Below, piece by piece: positions 1-9,492 of a stretch of DNA of 64,000 nt (within the stretch, counting starts at the first letter, position 1; every line of letters starts with the position of its first letter). Origin of the DNA: Mesostigma viride (lineage: Eukaryota > Streptophyta > Mesostigmatophyceae > Mesostigmatales > Mesostigmataceae); NCBI GenBank assembly GCA_009746045.1, contig RPFO01000127.1, positions 1,291,538 through 1,355,537 on the forward strand, read 5' to 3'. The notes below the pieces were generated by a model, which had not been told where the DNA came from, did not search any database, and was given only the letters and a program-made list of their open reading frames with translations. The translations under genes were made by a program, and so were the position numbers.

Positions 1-1043
1 CGGCTGCAATTGGCGGCTCTATGACGTTAGAAAATGATATGTCTTCACACTTTGCTTGATTGAATTCCTTTTCATGCTCGCGTATGACGGGAGCGTGATT
101 TGCAGTGGCTCCCCCTGCATTAACCGGCCATGGAAATTGGGATTCTACTGTAAGAGACAGTGGAGCTGGCTGGAAAAAATGGCTCACGTCTGCTCACGTG
201 GCACAGTTGGCAGGGACGCATATACGTGGCTGACGGACGCATATACGTGGGAGACCCTTTGAGTTCTGGCTACTGCAACGCGCTCGAGGAAGCTTCCTAG
301 AATCCTGTAGACATTGTTGTTGTTGTTGCCCAATGCCCACGCCGCACATGGGCAGAATCCTACATAGTTCCTAGTGCCTACGAATACAGTACGTCTTCCT
401 GGACTCCTAGTTTCAAGTTCTTAGAACGCGTTAGGCCGGGTTTATTAGTTGCGCAATTTCTGGGACGTTTGCCAGAAGTTTTACATGGGGATGCACATGG
501 CAAACAGCTTGGCAAACGGCCAGCCCTGTGCTGCTCGTTCTCTGCGCGCGATTGCCACGGCATCAGCAGCCATTTTATGTAACCTCCGTGACTTCCATAC
601 AAAACCTACACCTCTTCACGGTGCCGTCCGTGCCATGGGCTCCAGGTTCCAGCGTCGTAGTATATTAATGGTTTGTTAAATGCGAACATATTTAAAGTGC
701 TGGCAAAAACTTCCTAGTTGTGCCCATTTCCGGCGGTGTGATGTGGAATGGCGGCATGCAAGAGTATCCCCGCATCCGCAGTACAATGTTGCTCAGTAGC
801 AGTTGCCAAAGACCTGCAATTTCACAAGCATGAACGACATTAGGTTTCTGGAAAGTATAGATAATCGTAGTCAAGCCAAGATGTACGATGCCACTCGAGA
901 AAACATCATCGCTTAGTTGTTATGTAACGAAGCGGTTATTATTAGAGGAATAATGGATCGCTGTGCGGCAGAATTCCTTGAAACTTCGGTACAATCATAC
1001 CATCGGGCGTGTGTTGCTAATTCGACTTGAGCCTTTTGCTGCC
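1..1043. other. Upstream region without a recognised gene
   Basis: No convincing exon is visible here. The stretch probably holds the promoter of the LamG-GT29 gene that starts at 1044. A 16-bp direct repeat, GGACGCATATACGTGG, occurs at 214-229 and 235-250, and a short TTG run lies near 311-325. The short open frames have no family resemblance and no supporting splice sites. Confidence 0.5.
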
Positions 1044-4000
1044 ATGGGGAAGTTACAGTTAGAGCTCGGGATCCTTGTGTTAGTTTCGCTATTGGTTCGG
1101 GGAACTGAAGCGGCGGTTTTTGAAGAGCTGGCTGGAATGAATCAGCATTTCCGGTCACTTGAAGAGGTCAGTTTCCAGCTCCTGGTACAACCTTGACGAT
1201 GTCCCATTTCACGACGAAGAGCGCGTTCCATGAAGTTTGCTCAGCAAATATGACAAACGTTAGGAGCTGCCATATCATCGAATGCCTAGTGCATGGCAGT
1301 GTCGAGCTTAAATTCTCTGGCTCGCTGGCATCGCTTGTCCGTCCTGGCGTATGCTTGCAGAAGAACTTGGGGAAACCTAATTGCAGGCAGACGGGCGTCG
1401 GCAGCAAGACTTGTGCACTGGGGCCGGTGGGCCAGGAGACCCAGCGCGCGTTCAAGGACCTGTGGGTCCCCAGCTCGGGCCGGCTGGGTGTCGTCCGGGA
1501 CGGCGTCCAGGAGTTGCTGGCAGGGAGCTTGTGGCCCCCTGGCTGCACCGAGTGGGCCTTGGACCACCGCAACCCGTATCTGTACAGCACCAATGGTATG
1601 CTTGCAACTGTTGTGCCCCACTCTCTTCACACACACAACACAGGCACACAAACACACTCCTCCACCCAGTCCCACTCCCTATCTCCCTCTCTTTTTCTCT
1701 CCCTCCCATCCTTGTCTCTCTTTCCCCCTCTCCTGTATTCCCACCTCCCTGTTGTTAATACTCTCACTGGCTCCGCTGTCTGTGCTCCCTTGACATTGCC
1801 TTTGACCCAGCCATGAGCCGCCCCCTCGTTTCTATCCCCCCCCCCTCCCCCCTGCCCTGCTCACTCACCATCCCTTTGTCGTTCATTCTACCCCCTCACC
1901 ACTGCCCTGCTCACATGCCGTCCCTTTGTCGTTCATCCTACTCCCTCACCCGTGGCCTTGGCCCCCTTATGCAGCATGCGCCACCCCCTTCCTTTCTTTC
2001 CTCTCCCTCAGCCCAACCCACTGTTTTACCTGTTCCTCTCCCCCTTCACATCTGTTCCTCTCCCCCTTCACACCTGTTCTCCTGCCCCTTCAGCTGTCCC
2101 TCCCCCTTCCACACACACACTCACCCACCCGCACACAACCACCCACCCACACACCCACACACACACACCACAAATCCTCTCTCCTCAACCACACAGGCCG
2201 CCCTGCTATCAAGGCGCTGACCTTCTCGGACATATCCCTATATGACCGCCAGCTGGGCCAGCAGGCGTCGGCGTTCACCCACCAATGGGACGCGATACAG
2301 CTGGGGCATGCAGGGCTGACACTCGGCCCTAATTGGGCCATCGACTTCTGGCTGCTCAACAGCTACCCGATGGATAAGAAGCCTCCCTTCATCCTGCTGC
2401 AGGGGCCCACGCGCGTGTATGGGGATAACACACCGCTTTGGTGGGTGGTGGGCGCGTGTTTGGCGTGTAGGGCTTGGGGTAGGGTTCATCAGGGTGTTTA
2501 TGGGTTAGGGTGGGCAACGAGGTGGCATACTGTTAGGGTGTGGAAGGGTGTTAAAGGGTTGTGGTGGGCAAGGAGGCGGCATATTTATTCCTGCCTGTGA
2601 CTTTCTTTGAATGTGAAGTAGGTGAGCAGTGGCGGCATGTCTGAATTAAAGGGGCAGGCGGGCAAGTGAGCATGCGTTGGCCGTCTGTCTTGAACGAATA
2701 TTTGTAACATGTGCCCCTTTTGCGCGCTCGGTTTGCCAAGCAATGGCACCCGCATGCATGGGCTGACACTCTTGTCTCGTTGTCTTGTTCCCTAAATTTT
2801 TTCCTGTGGTCTGGTTATTTTCAGTGGCCCCGTCAACCCGTCCCCCTCCCTGGCTCCCTCCTTTCACTCCCAAGCTGATTTCCCGTCGCTATGGGGATAT
2901 CTCTGCATGTGCTGGTGCTGCTGATGCTGCCGTAGGTGCCAGCATGTCGAGGGCATCGCAAGTGGTGTGGTCACAAGTGGTGTGGTCACGCATTTTGTCA
3001 ACTGCAAGACTGGTGCAGCGCTCACTTCCACCATCTCCTGTGGCCCCCCCGTTCCCTCCCCACCCCTACATGCCCCCCCCCCCCACCCCCCACCCCACCC
3101 CCCACCCCCCCACCCTGCCAGGTACCTCGCGGTGGACAGCTTCCCCCGCAAGTCCATCCTCCTCTACGCGGTGGAGCTGTCCAGCGGGCCCGTGCGCACG
3201 GGCATCCATCTGCAGGACCTGCCGTGGCATGCGTGGCACCGCATCACCATCGTGGGCTCCCCCGGCGAGCAGGTCTACTACGTGAACGGCACCCGCATGG
3301 GCTCCACCAAGGTCGTCACGCTGTCCTCCGTGTTCCTGGTCGGGAACGGCGGCCGCAGGCTCATGTCCCCCGGTGGTGGGCTGTTCGACTTCCGGTTCTG
3401 TGTGTCGCAGGACGCAGACGTACAAGTGGCGGTCGAGGAGCGCGCACGGTCCCACGCGCGTGTGATCCTGGGGCAGCTAGTGCAGATGGACTTGGACTGG
3501 CTGCCGCCACTTCCCGTGTCGCCCACGCGTGGGGTGGTGGTGGTTGAGAACGCGGATGACTTGCTCCTTCGCCATGCGTCCATCGGTGCCGCGATCGACA
3601 AGTTTGATGTCGTGATCCGGTTCGATAGCGGCCACTGGGTCGACTCGCGGGGGGTCATCACGGGGGGGGCGCTCCCGGGGGGGAAAGGCCACGGGTACCC
3701 CTCGCTGATCCCAGGTTTGCTGGCAAAATCTCAGGCGCGGTCCCTGGGGACGAAGCTGACACACCTCTTCATGAACGACTTCTCGCACCTGTGCGGGTGC
3801 AGCGATGGGAACTGCTGCCTCCCGAGCCAGGTCGCGCGCTTCATCGCCGAGTTGAGCGACGTGGCTCATAACCGCGCGCACGGCGGGAACGGCCACGTGT
3901 ACGTGATCGTGGTGCTGCCGCACGGAAAGCCCCTCCCCGAGGCGTTCAAGGCCATCCCAGAGTACACGGGCGTGACCGTGCACCTGCTCTCGATTGGGAA

Positions 4001-4881
4001 ACACTTTGAGGCGGCGATGAACGTGTGGCTGGAGGACAAGCTGAGCGCGCGCTGGGGCAGCCCCACGGGGGGGAAGGATGGGGCGGGGGTCGGTGACGGA
4101 AAGCAGGTGGGCGAGCTCGCTCTCCCCCCCTACTACTCGGCGCGCACGGGCTTCCAAGTTCTCGCGGCGCTCTTGCTTCACGGCATCACACCCACCATCG
4201 CCGGGTTTGACCGCATGGAGGAGGGGTTCGGCCGGTGAGTGTGTGTGACGTATGCAAGTGGGGTTGCGCGGGTGAGTTTGTGTGCCAGTATAAGAGTGGC
4301 TTGGGGATGAAAGGTGCAGGAGGGGAGGGGCTGGGGATGTATGCGTGGGAGTAGGAGAGGGGTTGGGGCGGTAAGTGGGGATGCTGCAAGCAGTAGCGCA
4401 AATACCAGGCAAGTGCTGGGTGCTTATGTATATTTGAGGTGTGCCAACCTGATCCTGCCAGTGAGGATTTGCCTCGTAAGCCTAGGAAGGGTTGGTAGCA
4501 TTAGCCTGGGAATATTTTTGGCTGTAGGTGCGCACGTAGGGGATGCTTTTTGTTATTTGCCTGGCTGCCCGCCCAAAACTTGTTCATGCTGTCTGTTGTT
4601 TGTAAGTTCTAATCAGTTTTTGCTATTGCCTAGTGTGCTGCATATGGACCAGTGCTGCTTGCTCGGTTACATGGACTTGGTTAGATGGGCGTTGGTTACT
4701 GACCATGGGTTTTATAATCGTTTTTATGGGATGCGCTGCCGTGGTCGTGTGATGCAATATCCATGAATGTGATGGTAGGTACACGGCCGCATCGACCGAG
4801 CATGATTATTCACGACACCTGCCTGAAGGGCGAGTAATCGAAGAGCTGATCATTAAAGGCATGATTAAGCAGTTGACGTAG
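1044..4881 (+). CDS. Secreted LamG-like plus GT29 (sialyltransferase-like) glycosyltransferase, five exons
   Basis: Five exons join with matching phases: 1044-1166, 1391-1595, 2197-2440, 3122-4234 and 4779-4881 (TAG), giving 1788 nt and 595 aa. The ATG has a good context (gccATGg). It opens a signal peptide or anchor, with hydrophobic GILVLVSLLV ending near residue 23. Residues about 110-285 look like a laminin-G/concanavalin-A-like sandwich (FTHQWDA, WAIDFWLL, WHRITIVG, VYYVNGTRMGS). Residues about 327-595 resemble a divergent GT29 domain: an L-motif-like RGVVVVENADD ... AIDKFDVVIRF, an S-motif-like TGFQVLAALLLHGITPTIAGFD, and a final HDY-containing exon with VIEELIIKGMI. The classic CAVVGNSG Cys is replaced, so activity and donor are uncertain. 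A lumenal Golgi or secreted protein is inferred. Intron 1-2 splice choice (AG at 1389-1390) was made on phase. Confidence 0.72.
1596..2196 (+). other. Intron 2 of the LamG-GT29 gene, CA/CT-rich
   Basis: Donor GTATGC at 1596 and acceptor ACACAG at 2196, phase 1. The intron is extremely pyrimidine-rich on the + strand, with CCCTCTC tracts and a (CA)n run at about 2110-2170. These low-complexity tracts create long spurious open frames that were not annotated. Confidence 0.7.
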
Positions 4882-5181
4882 AGTGAAAGAGACTTTGATC
4901 GCATGGCATGTGGAAGAACGAAAGTTCGCAGAAAGAATAACGTGTGCCGAAATTTTTAGCATGACCTGTTTGGTGATGCCATGATGATAGCTTGGGGGGT
5001 TGTCCCCCCTCTCTTCTGTAGCACTGGGCGCCAAATGTGTAGCTTTATCACAGTGCCATATGCCATGTTTGTCGCATCTCAATCTAGAAATAAAACTTTT
5101 TTCTTCGATTTGCATTCTCAGGCACTTTTAATTCCTTCCATGGTATAGCATCCAGCCATGCATGGTGGATATCCTGCATGG
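4882..5181. other. 3' flank of the LamG-GT29 gene
   Basis: About 300 bases between the stop at 4879-4881 and the first LINE fragment. An AATAAA-like stretch (GAAATAAAAC) occurs near 5087-5096 and may lie at the 3' end of the transcript. Nothing else is recognisable. Confidence 0.35.
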
Positions 5182-6236
5182 GTGGGCACGGCGGGGTTAG
5201 CACGGGTTACCGCCTGGCTGACCTGATTTATGCGGACGACACCACCCTCATCGCGCGCCCCGAGCACATTCAGACCTGGCTGGACTGTCTGGGCCTGGAG
5301 GCGAGGGCGGTGGGGTTGGAGATTAGTGTCAAAACTGAGGCGATGGTGATTGGGGCCTCCAGTCGCCCACCGCTGCCGCGCCTGCTCGACGGGACGGAGG
5401 TCCCGTTCCGCGATCGCTTCAAACTGTTGGGGAGCATGCTCCCTGACACCGCCGACGATGTGGACGTCCGCATTGGCCTGACCTGGGCTAGGCTTCGTTC
5501 GCTCAACACCTACTGGCGCTCCAAGGGCCTGGACGAGCACCGCAAGCGCATGCTCCTAGGTCCTCGTCCTCACGGTGCTCACGTATGGCGCCGAGGCGTG
5601 GACACTCACGGCAACACTAGCTGGCAGCTAAGCTAGACGGCACGGTAACCAGGATGCTCCGACAGGTCCTGAACGTAGGGTTTTCTCAGCGTAGGTCATT
5701 AGAGTCTTTGTATCAGGGTATGCCTCGTATTTCGGACGAGATTAGGCGCAGCGTAGGATAGCATTTGTAGGACATCTTGCTCGCACCAGCCAGGTCGACA
5801 CCGCCCTTGGTCTGGCCGGTCCCCAGCGGCTCGGCCAACCAGGGCAGCATATTTTGACCTGGCCTGGCCCCAAGACCATTCCTAAAAGGGTAGGGAATTT
5901 ATTAATTAATTGATAGACACGTGACTGCGTCACGTGCATGAGCATAAGTCCTAAGGGTAGGGAAACATGCCATGAACTACACCCAGATGTTGCTGGCCGA
6001 CCTAGTGGTCCCAGCCCAGTTTGAACACCGCATCCCCTCTCTCTCCCTTCTTTGGACTGCCATGCAGGGCAAGACGCGGTGGCAGAAGATTGTCAAGGCT
6101 CACACGCCAGCCCCTGTGGGCAAGCCGCCTCCCCCCAAGAGGAGGAGTCGTTTTGATGAGTAGCGGTAGATAGGCTTTTCTAGAATAGCTAGCTTAGAGT
6201 TAGGTTAGTTCGATTACGCGGCTTCCTTCACTCCAC
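5182..6236 (+). pseudogene. 5'-truncated LINE copy 1 (RT C-terminal half)
   Basis: Homology to the intact copy at 8448-9400 begins abruptly at 5182, as expected for 5' truncation during target-primed reverse transcription. The frame at 5182-5560 carries the YADD catalytic box (LIYADDTTLIA). It is broken by small indels near 5562 and 5620 and by a 52-bp insertion at 5898-5949, and resumes at 5972-6163 to the shared C-terminus PPPPKRRSRFDE. The 3' UTR at 6164-6236 matches copies at 9360 and 34335 but stops before the terminal stem-loop, where copy 2 begins. Confidence 0.85.
5898..5949. mobile_element. 52-bp hairpin insertion in LINE copy 1
   Basis: The LINE sequence CCTAAAAGGGTAGGGAA (5881-5897) is repeated as CCTAAGGGTAGGGAA at 5950-5964, flanking 52 bases absent from the other copies. 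The insert holds a TTAATTAATT-like run and a perfect 8-bp inverted repeat with a 3-base loop, CACGTGAC-TGC-GTCACGTG (5918-5936). It looks like a very small insertion with a target duplication of about 14-15 bp. Confidence 0.6.
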
Positions 6237-6439
6237 CCATCGACAAGCAACATCGTGCTCAAGCATCGTGCTCAAGCAACAAACGCTCGACCTCCGCGAT
6301 CGAGGAGGCCGGCATCACCAATTAAGCTCGCAGCCACTGACAATATCATCGTCAAGGCCACTTGGACCAGCCGCCATGTGAGAACTCGGAGTCTCTTGCC
6401 ATAGTGTTTAAGCGGGACATTCTTACCCCTTTGTGTTCG

Positions 6440-7762
6440 CCGCTGGCAGTTGCTAGCCTCAGCACGCTTAAGTTTCTAACGCCACGCCTTATGGTAGCAC
6501 ACTTCACCTCCGTCGAGGGGCGGTCTAAACACCACCTCACGGTGGGGGTGGGCTACGCACCCCATAGTGGTCTACCTGCGTTGGAACGCCAGAAGTTCTT
6601 CGAGGACTTGCATAGCCTTGAGGGGGCCACCCCGGCCCGCCACTTTTTGGTTATGCTGCTAGACGCCAATGCCACGCTCCCCGTGGGTACTGCTGGCAGT
6701 CGCTTTGCGCCTGCTGACACTGCTGCTAATGACAACACTCCCCTGTTTTCTGCCTTTTTGCGGGATAGCGGGATGGTTGCTGTCAACTGCCACTTCCAAC
6801 GTCCCTCCCAGGACTTGGTCACTTTTCGTGGCCCTAACGGCCGTCAGGCCTGTCTGGACTACGTGGTGGTACGGCAGCCCAGGTGTACCTCGGTTCTGGA
6901 CACCCGAGTGTTTGACACGCCCACGGTGTGCTCTGACCACCGGTTGGTGCGCGCGACCCTTCGGCTCCGGTTCCACGTCCCCGCGCGCCGCGCCCAGTGG
7001 TCCGCCCTGACTGGTCTGCTCTACGTCCGGTCAAGGGAGATCCTGAGGACTGGACGGACGCCGAGCACGAGCGGAACTGGTGCCGACGGAAGTACCTGTC
7101 GGCACTGGACGCCCGGGCGGACGTCGACGAGCTGGACAAGGGTGCCCCCAACGCAGCCATTTTTGCGGGCTTTGCGGCCCGTGCCCCGTTGCTGGCGGCC
7201 CGGCACCTGCCGGTCATGCCCCGCCGCCGCCCCGGCCCGCTCTACCGCCAGGACCCCAAGGTCTTGGCCGCCCGGCACCGCCTCAAGCGTAACCGGGACC
7301 CGCTGCAGAAACCATTGCTCAAGGCCGCCCTTGTGGAGGCCTACGAGCATGCTCAGGACGCGGAGGCGGCCCAGTGCATCGCGGATGCCAAGGCCTGCCA
7401 GGCTCGCAACCAGGGCAAGGACATGTGGTACCACCTCGACCGGCTCGGCGGCCGGCGGCAGCGCACCCCGGTGGAGCACACGGGGGACGGCACGGCGCCG
7501 GTAAGCCTTGACCGCTGGTTGGCCCACAATGTTTCCTTGACCGGTGGGGCTCGCGCCCCCCCCCGCCGCTTCACCCCGAGACGGCCGCCCGCCTCGGGGT
7601 CGCCGGACCCCCGCCGCCGCCAGCGCCCCCCTCCTCGGCCGCGGACTACCAAGTCCCCGCCTTGAAGGAGGGCTGCCTTGCCACCAACGACGTCGTCCAC
7701 CCCTTCACTTTGGAGGAATTGGACGGCGCCCTTGCTCGCCTGCGGTACGATGCGGCGGTCGG
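6440..7762 (+). pseudogene. LINE ORF2, endonuclease and linker region (frameshifted)
   Basis: The endonuclease/exonuclease/phosphatase fold is recognisable from HFLVMLLDANA (metal-binding D and N) and CSDHRLVRATLRLR (the SDH motif) between about 6640 and 6970. Reading then moves to another frame near 7000, with DWTDAEHERNWCRRKYLSALD in the linker. It moves again near 7560 (ETAARLGVAG ... HPFTLEELDGALARLRYDAAVG) and a third time near 7762, into the RT frame. C-rich runs at 7550-7565 and 7620-7640 probably caused some of these shifts. The amino-terminal EN motifs are absent. Confidence 0.8.
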
Positions 7763-9358
7763 GCCGACCACCTTTCTGCTGAGCTGCTGAAGACCCCTGA
7801 TCTGGCGGTTAGGGATCTTCTGCTGGCGTTCTGCAACCGTGTCCTGCTCTCTGACGAGCCTCCGCCTGCTGAGTGGCAGACGGCCATCCGCGTCATGCTG
7901 TACAAGAAGGGCTCTGCTGCTGACCCCGGTAACTACCGGGGTGTCTGCCTCCAGAGCGCCGCGCTGAAGGTCTTCATGCGCATGATGCTGCACAGGCTCC
8001 GCGCCGCGCTGGACCCACACCTGGGTGAGTCTCAGATGGGTTTCCGTAGTGGTCGTAACACTGTCATGGCTGTGTTTGTCGCGCGCCGGTTGATGGAGGA
8101 GGTGCGTCGCCTTCCCCCTGACAGTTTGCCGCTGGTCCTCATTTTTGTTGACTATATCAAGGCCTTTGACACGGTCCTCTGGGAGGCTCTTTGGGCCATC
8201 CTAGCTCTGGACCGCGTGCCACCAGCGTTTATTGCTGCCATTCGCCGACTGTATGAGGGCTCACAGGCAGTAGTGCGGACTGCGGAAGGCACCACCCCAC
8301 CATTCCCCCTTCACCACGGGGTGTGGCAAGGTTGTGTCCTGTCTCCATACCTGTTCATTATTGTCGTGGACCACGTCATGCGCCAGGCACGTGCGCGCTT
8401 TACTGCTCTTAAGGGGTTCGAGCCAGGCTTGGACATCCTTAACGAGCGTGGGCACGGCGGGGTTAGCACGGGTTACCGCCTGGCTGACCTGATTTACGCG
8501 GACGACACCACCCTCATCGCGCGCCCCGAGCACATTCAGACCTGGCTGGACTGTCTGGGCCTGGAGGCGAGGGCGGTGGGGTTGGAGATTAGTGTCAAAA
8601 CTGAGGCGATGGTGATTGGGGCCTCCAGTCGCCCACCGCTGCCGCGCCTGCTAGACGGGACGGAGGTCCCACTCCGCGACCGCTTCAAGCTGTTGGGGAG
8701 TTGGCTTCCGGACACTGCCGACGATGTGGACACCCGCATCGGCCTTTCCTGGGCCAAGCTCCGTTCGCTCAACACCTACTGGCGCTCCAAGGGCCTGGAC
8801 GAGCACCGCAAGCGCATGCTCTTCAAGGTCCTCGTCCTCACGGTGCTCACGTATGGCGCCGAGGCATGGACACTCACGGCAACACTGGCAGCCAAGCTAG
8901 ACGGCACGGTAACCCGGATGCTCCGACAGGTCCTGAATGTCGGGTTTTCTCAGCGTAGGTCCTTAGAGTCTTTGTATCACGGTATGCCGCGTATTTCGGA
9001 CGAGATTAGACAGCGTAGGATAGCATTTGTAGGACATCTTGCTCGCACCAGCCAGGTCGACACCGCCCTTGGTCTGGCCGGTCCCCAGCGGCTCGGCCAA
9101 CCGGGGCGGCACATTTTGACCTGGCCTGGCCCCAAGAACATTCCTAAAAAGGTAGGGAAACATGCCATGACCTATACCCAGATGTTGCTGGACGACCTAG
9201 TGGTCCCAGCCCAGTTTGAGTACCGCATCCACTCTCTCTCCCGTCTTTGGACTGCCATGCAGGACAAGGAGCGGTGGAAGAAGATTGTCAAGGCACACAC
9301 GCCCGACCCTGTGGGCAAGCCACCTCCCCCCAAGCGGAGGAGGCGTTTTGATGAGTAG
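7763..9358 (+). CDS. LINE reverse transcriptase, open C-terminal part of ORF2
   Basis: About 530 codons are open without a stop to TAG at 9356-9358. RT motifs in order: FRSGRNTVMAVF (motif 2a region), LIFVDYIKAFD (motif A, catalytic Asp), GVWQGCVLSPYLF (motif B) and LIYADDTTLIA (motif C, YADD). The thumb and a basic C-terminus (PPPPKRRRRFDE) follow. No RNase H domain or CCHC knuckle is visible. The frame has no start of its own; it is the intact end of the frameshifted ORF2 upstream. Nearly identical sequence from 8110 to the tail occurs at 33090-34477, so the family was recently active. Confidence 0.88.
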   Translation, partial: ADHLSAELLKTPDLAVRDLLLAFCNRVLLSDEPPPAEWQTAIRVMLYKKGSAADPGNYRGVCLQSAALKVFMRMMLHRLRAALDPHLGESQMGFRSGRNTVMAVFVARRLMEEVRRLPPDSLPLVLIFVDYIKAFDTVLWEALWAILALDRVPPAFIAAIRRLYEGSQAVVRTAEGTTPPFPLHHGVWQGCVLSPYLFIIVVDHVMRQARARFTALKGFEPGLDILNERGHGGVSTGYRLADLIYADDTTLIARPEHIQTWLDCLGLEARAVGLEISVKTEAMVIGASSRPPLPRLLDGTEVPLRDRFKLLGSWLPDTADDVDTRIGLSWAKLRSLNTYWRSKGLDEHRKRMLFKVLVLTVLTYGAEAWTLTATLAAKLDGTVTRMLRQVLNVGFSQRRSLESLYHGMPRISDEIRQRRIAFVGHLARTSQVDTALGLAGPQRLGQPGRHILTWPGPKNIPKKVGKHAMTYTQMLLDDLVVPAQFEYRIHSLSRLWTAMQDKERWKKIVKAHTPDPVGKPPPPKRRRRFDE

Positions 9359-9492
9359 TGTACTTAGGCTTTTCTAGATAGAGTTAGGATAGTTCGATCA
9401 CGCGGCTTCCTCCACCCCATCCATCATGAAATATGTGCTACATGACCTCCCCACGGAGGCATGTTATAATTTAATTTAATTTTTAATTCTTA

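Larger units (their letters stand above)
6237..9488 (+). mobile_element. LINE copy 2 (degenerate ORF1, EN, RT, 3' tail)
   Basis: Non-LTR retrotransposon. 6237-6440 is a decayed piece of ORF1 (compare 20840-20980). It is followed by an apurinic-type endonuclease (about 6440-6985), a linker, a reverse transcriptase open to 9358, and a 3' UTR. The 3' UTR ends with a stem-loop segment (ATATGTGCTACATGAC..., CTCC/GGAG hairpin) and an ATTT-rich tail at about 9467-9488. The N-terminal third of the endonuclease is missing and at least three frameshifts separate EN from RT, so the copy is not autonomous. The clade is unclear; an EN-RT order without RNase H is consistent with an RTE- or L1-like element. 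Confidence 0.85.

Noticed and set aside
1193..1816. A 207-aa single-exon gene
   Set aside because: Only 1391-1595 of this frame is coding; the rest runs through introns with matching splice sites.
4411..4766. Alternative 3' end of the LamG-GT29 gene through the frame beginning QVLGAYVYL
   Set aside because: The exon at 4779-4881 joins in phase and gives the HDY-containing C-terminus expected of the family.
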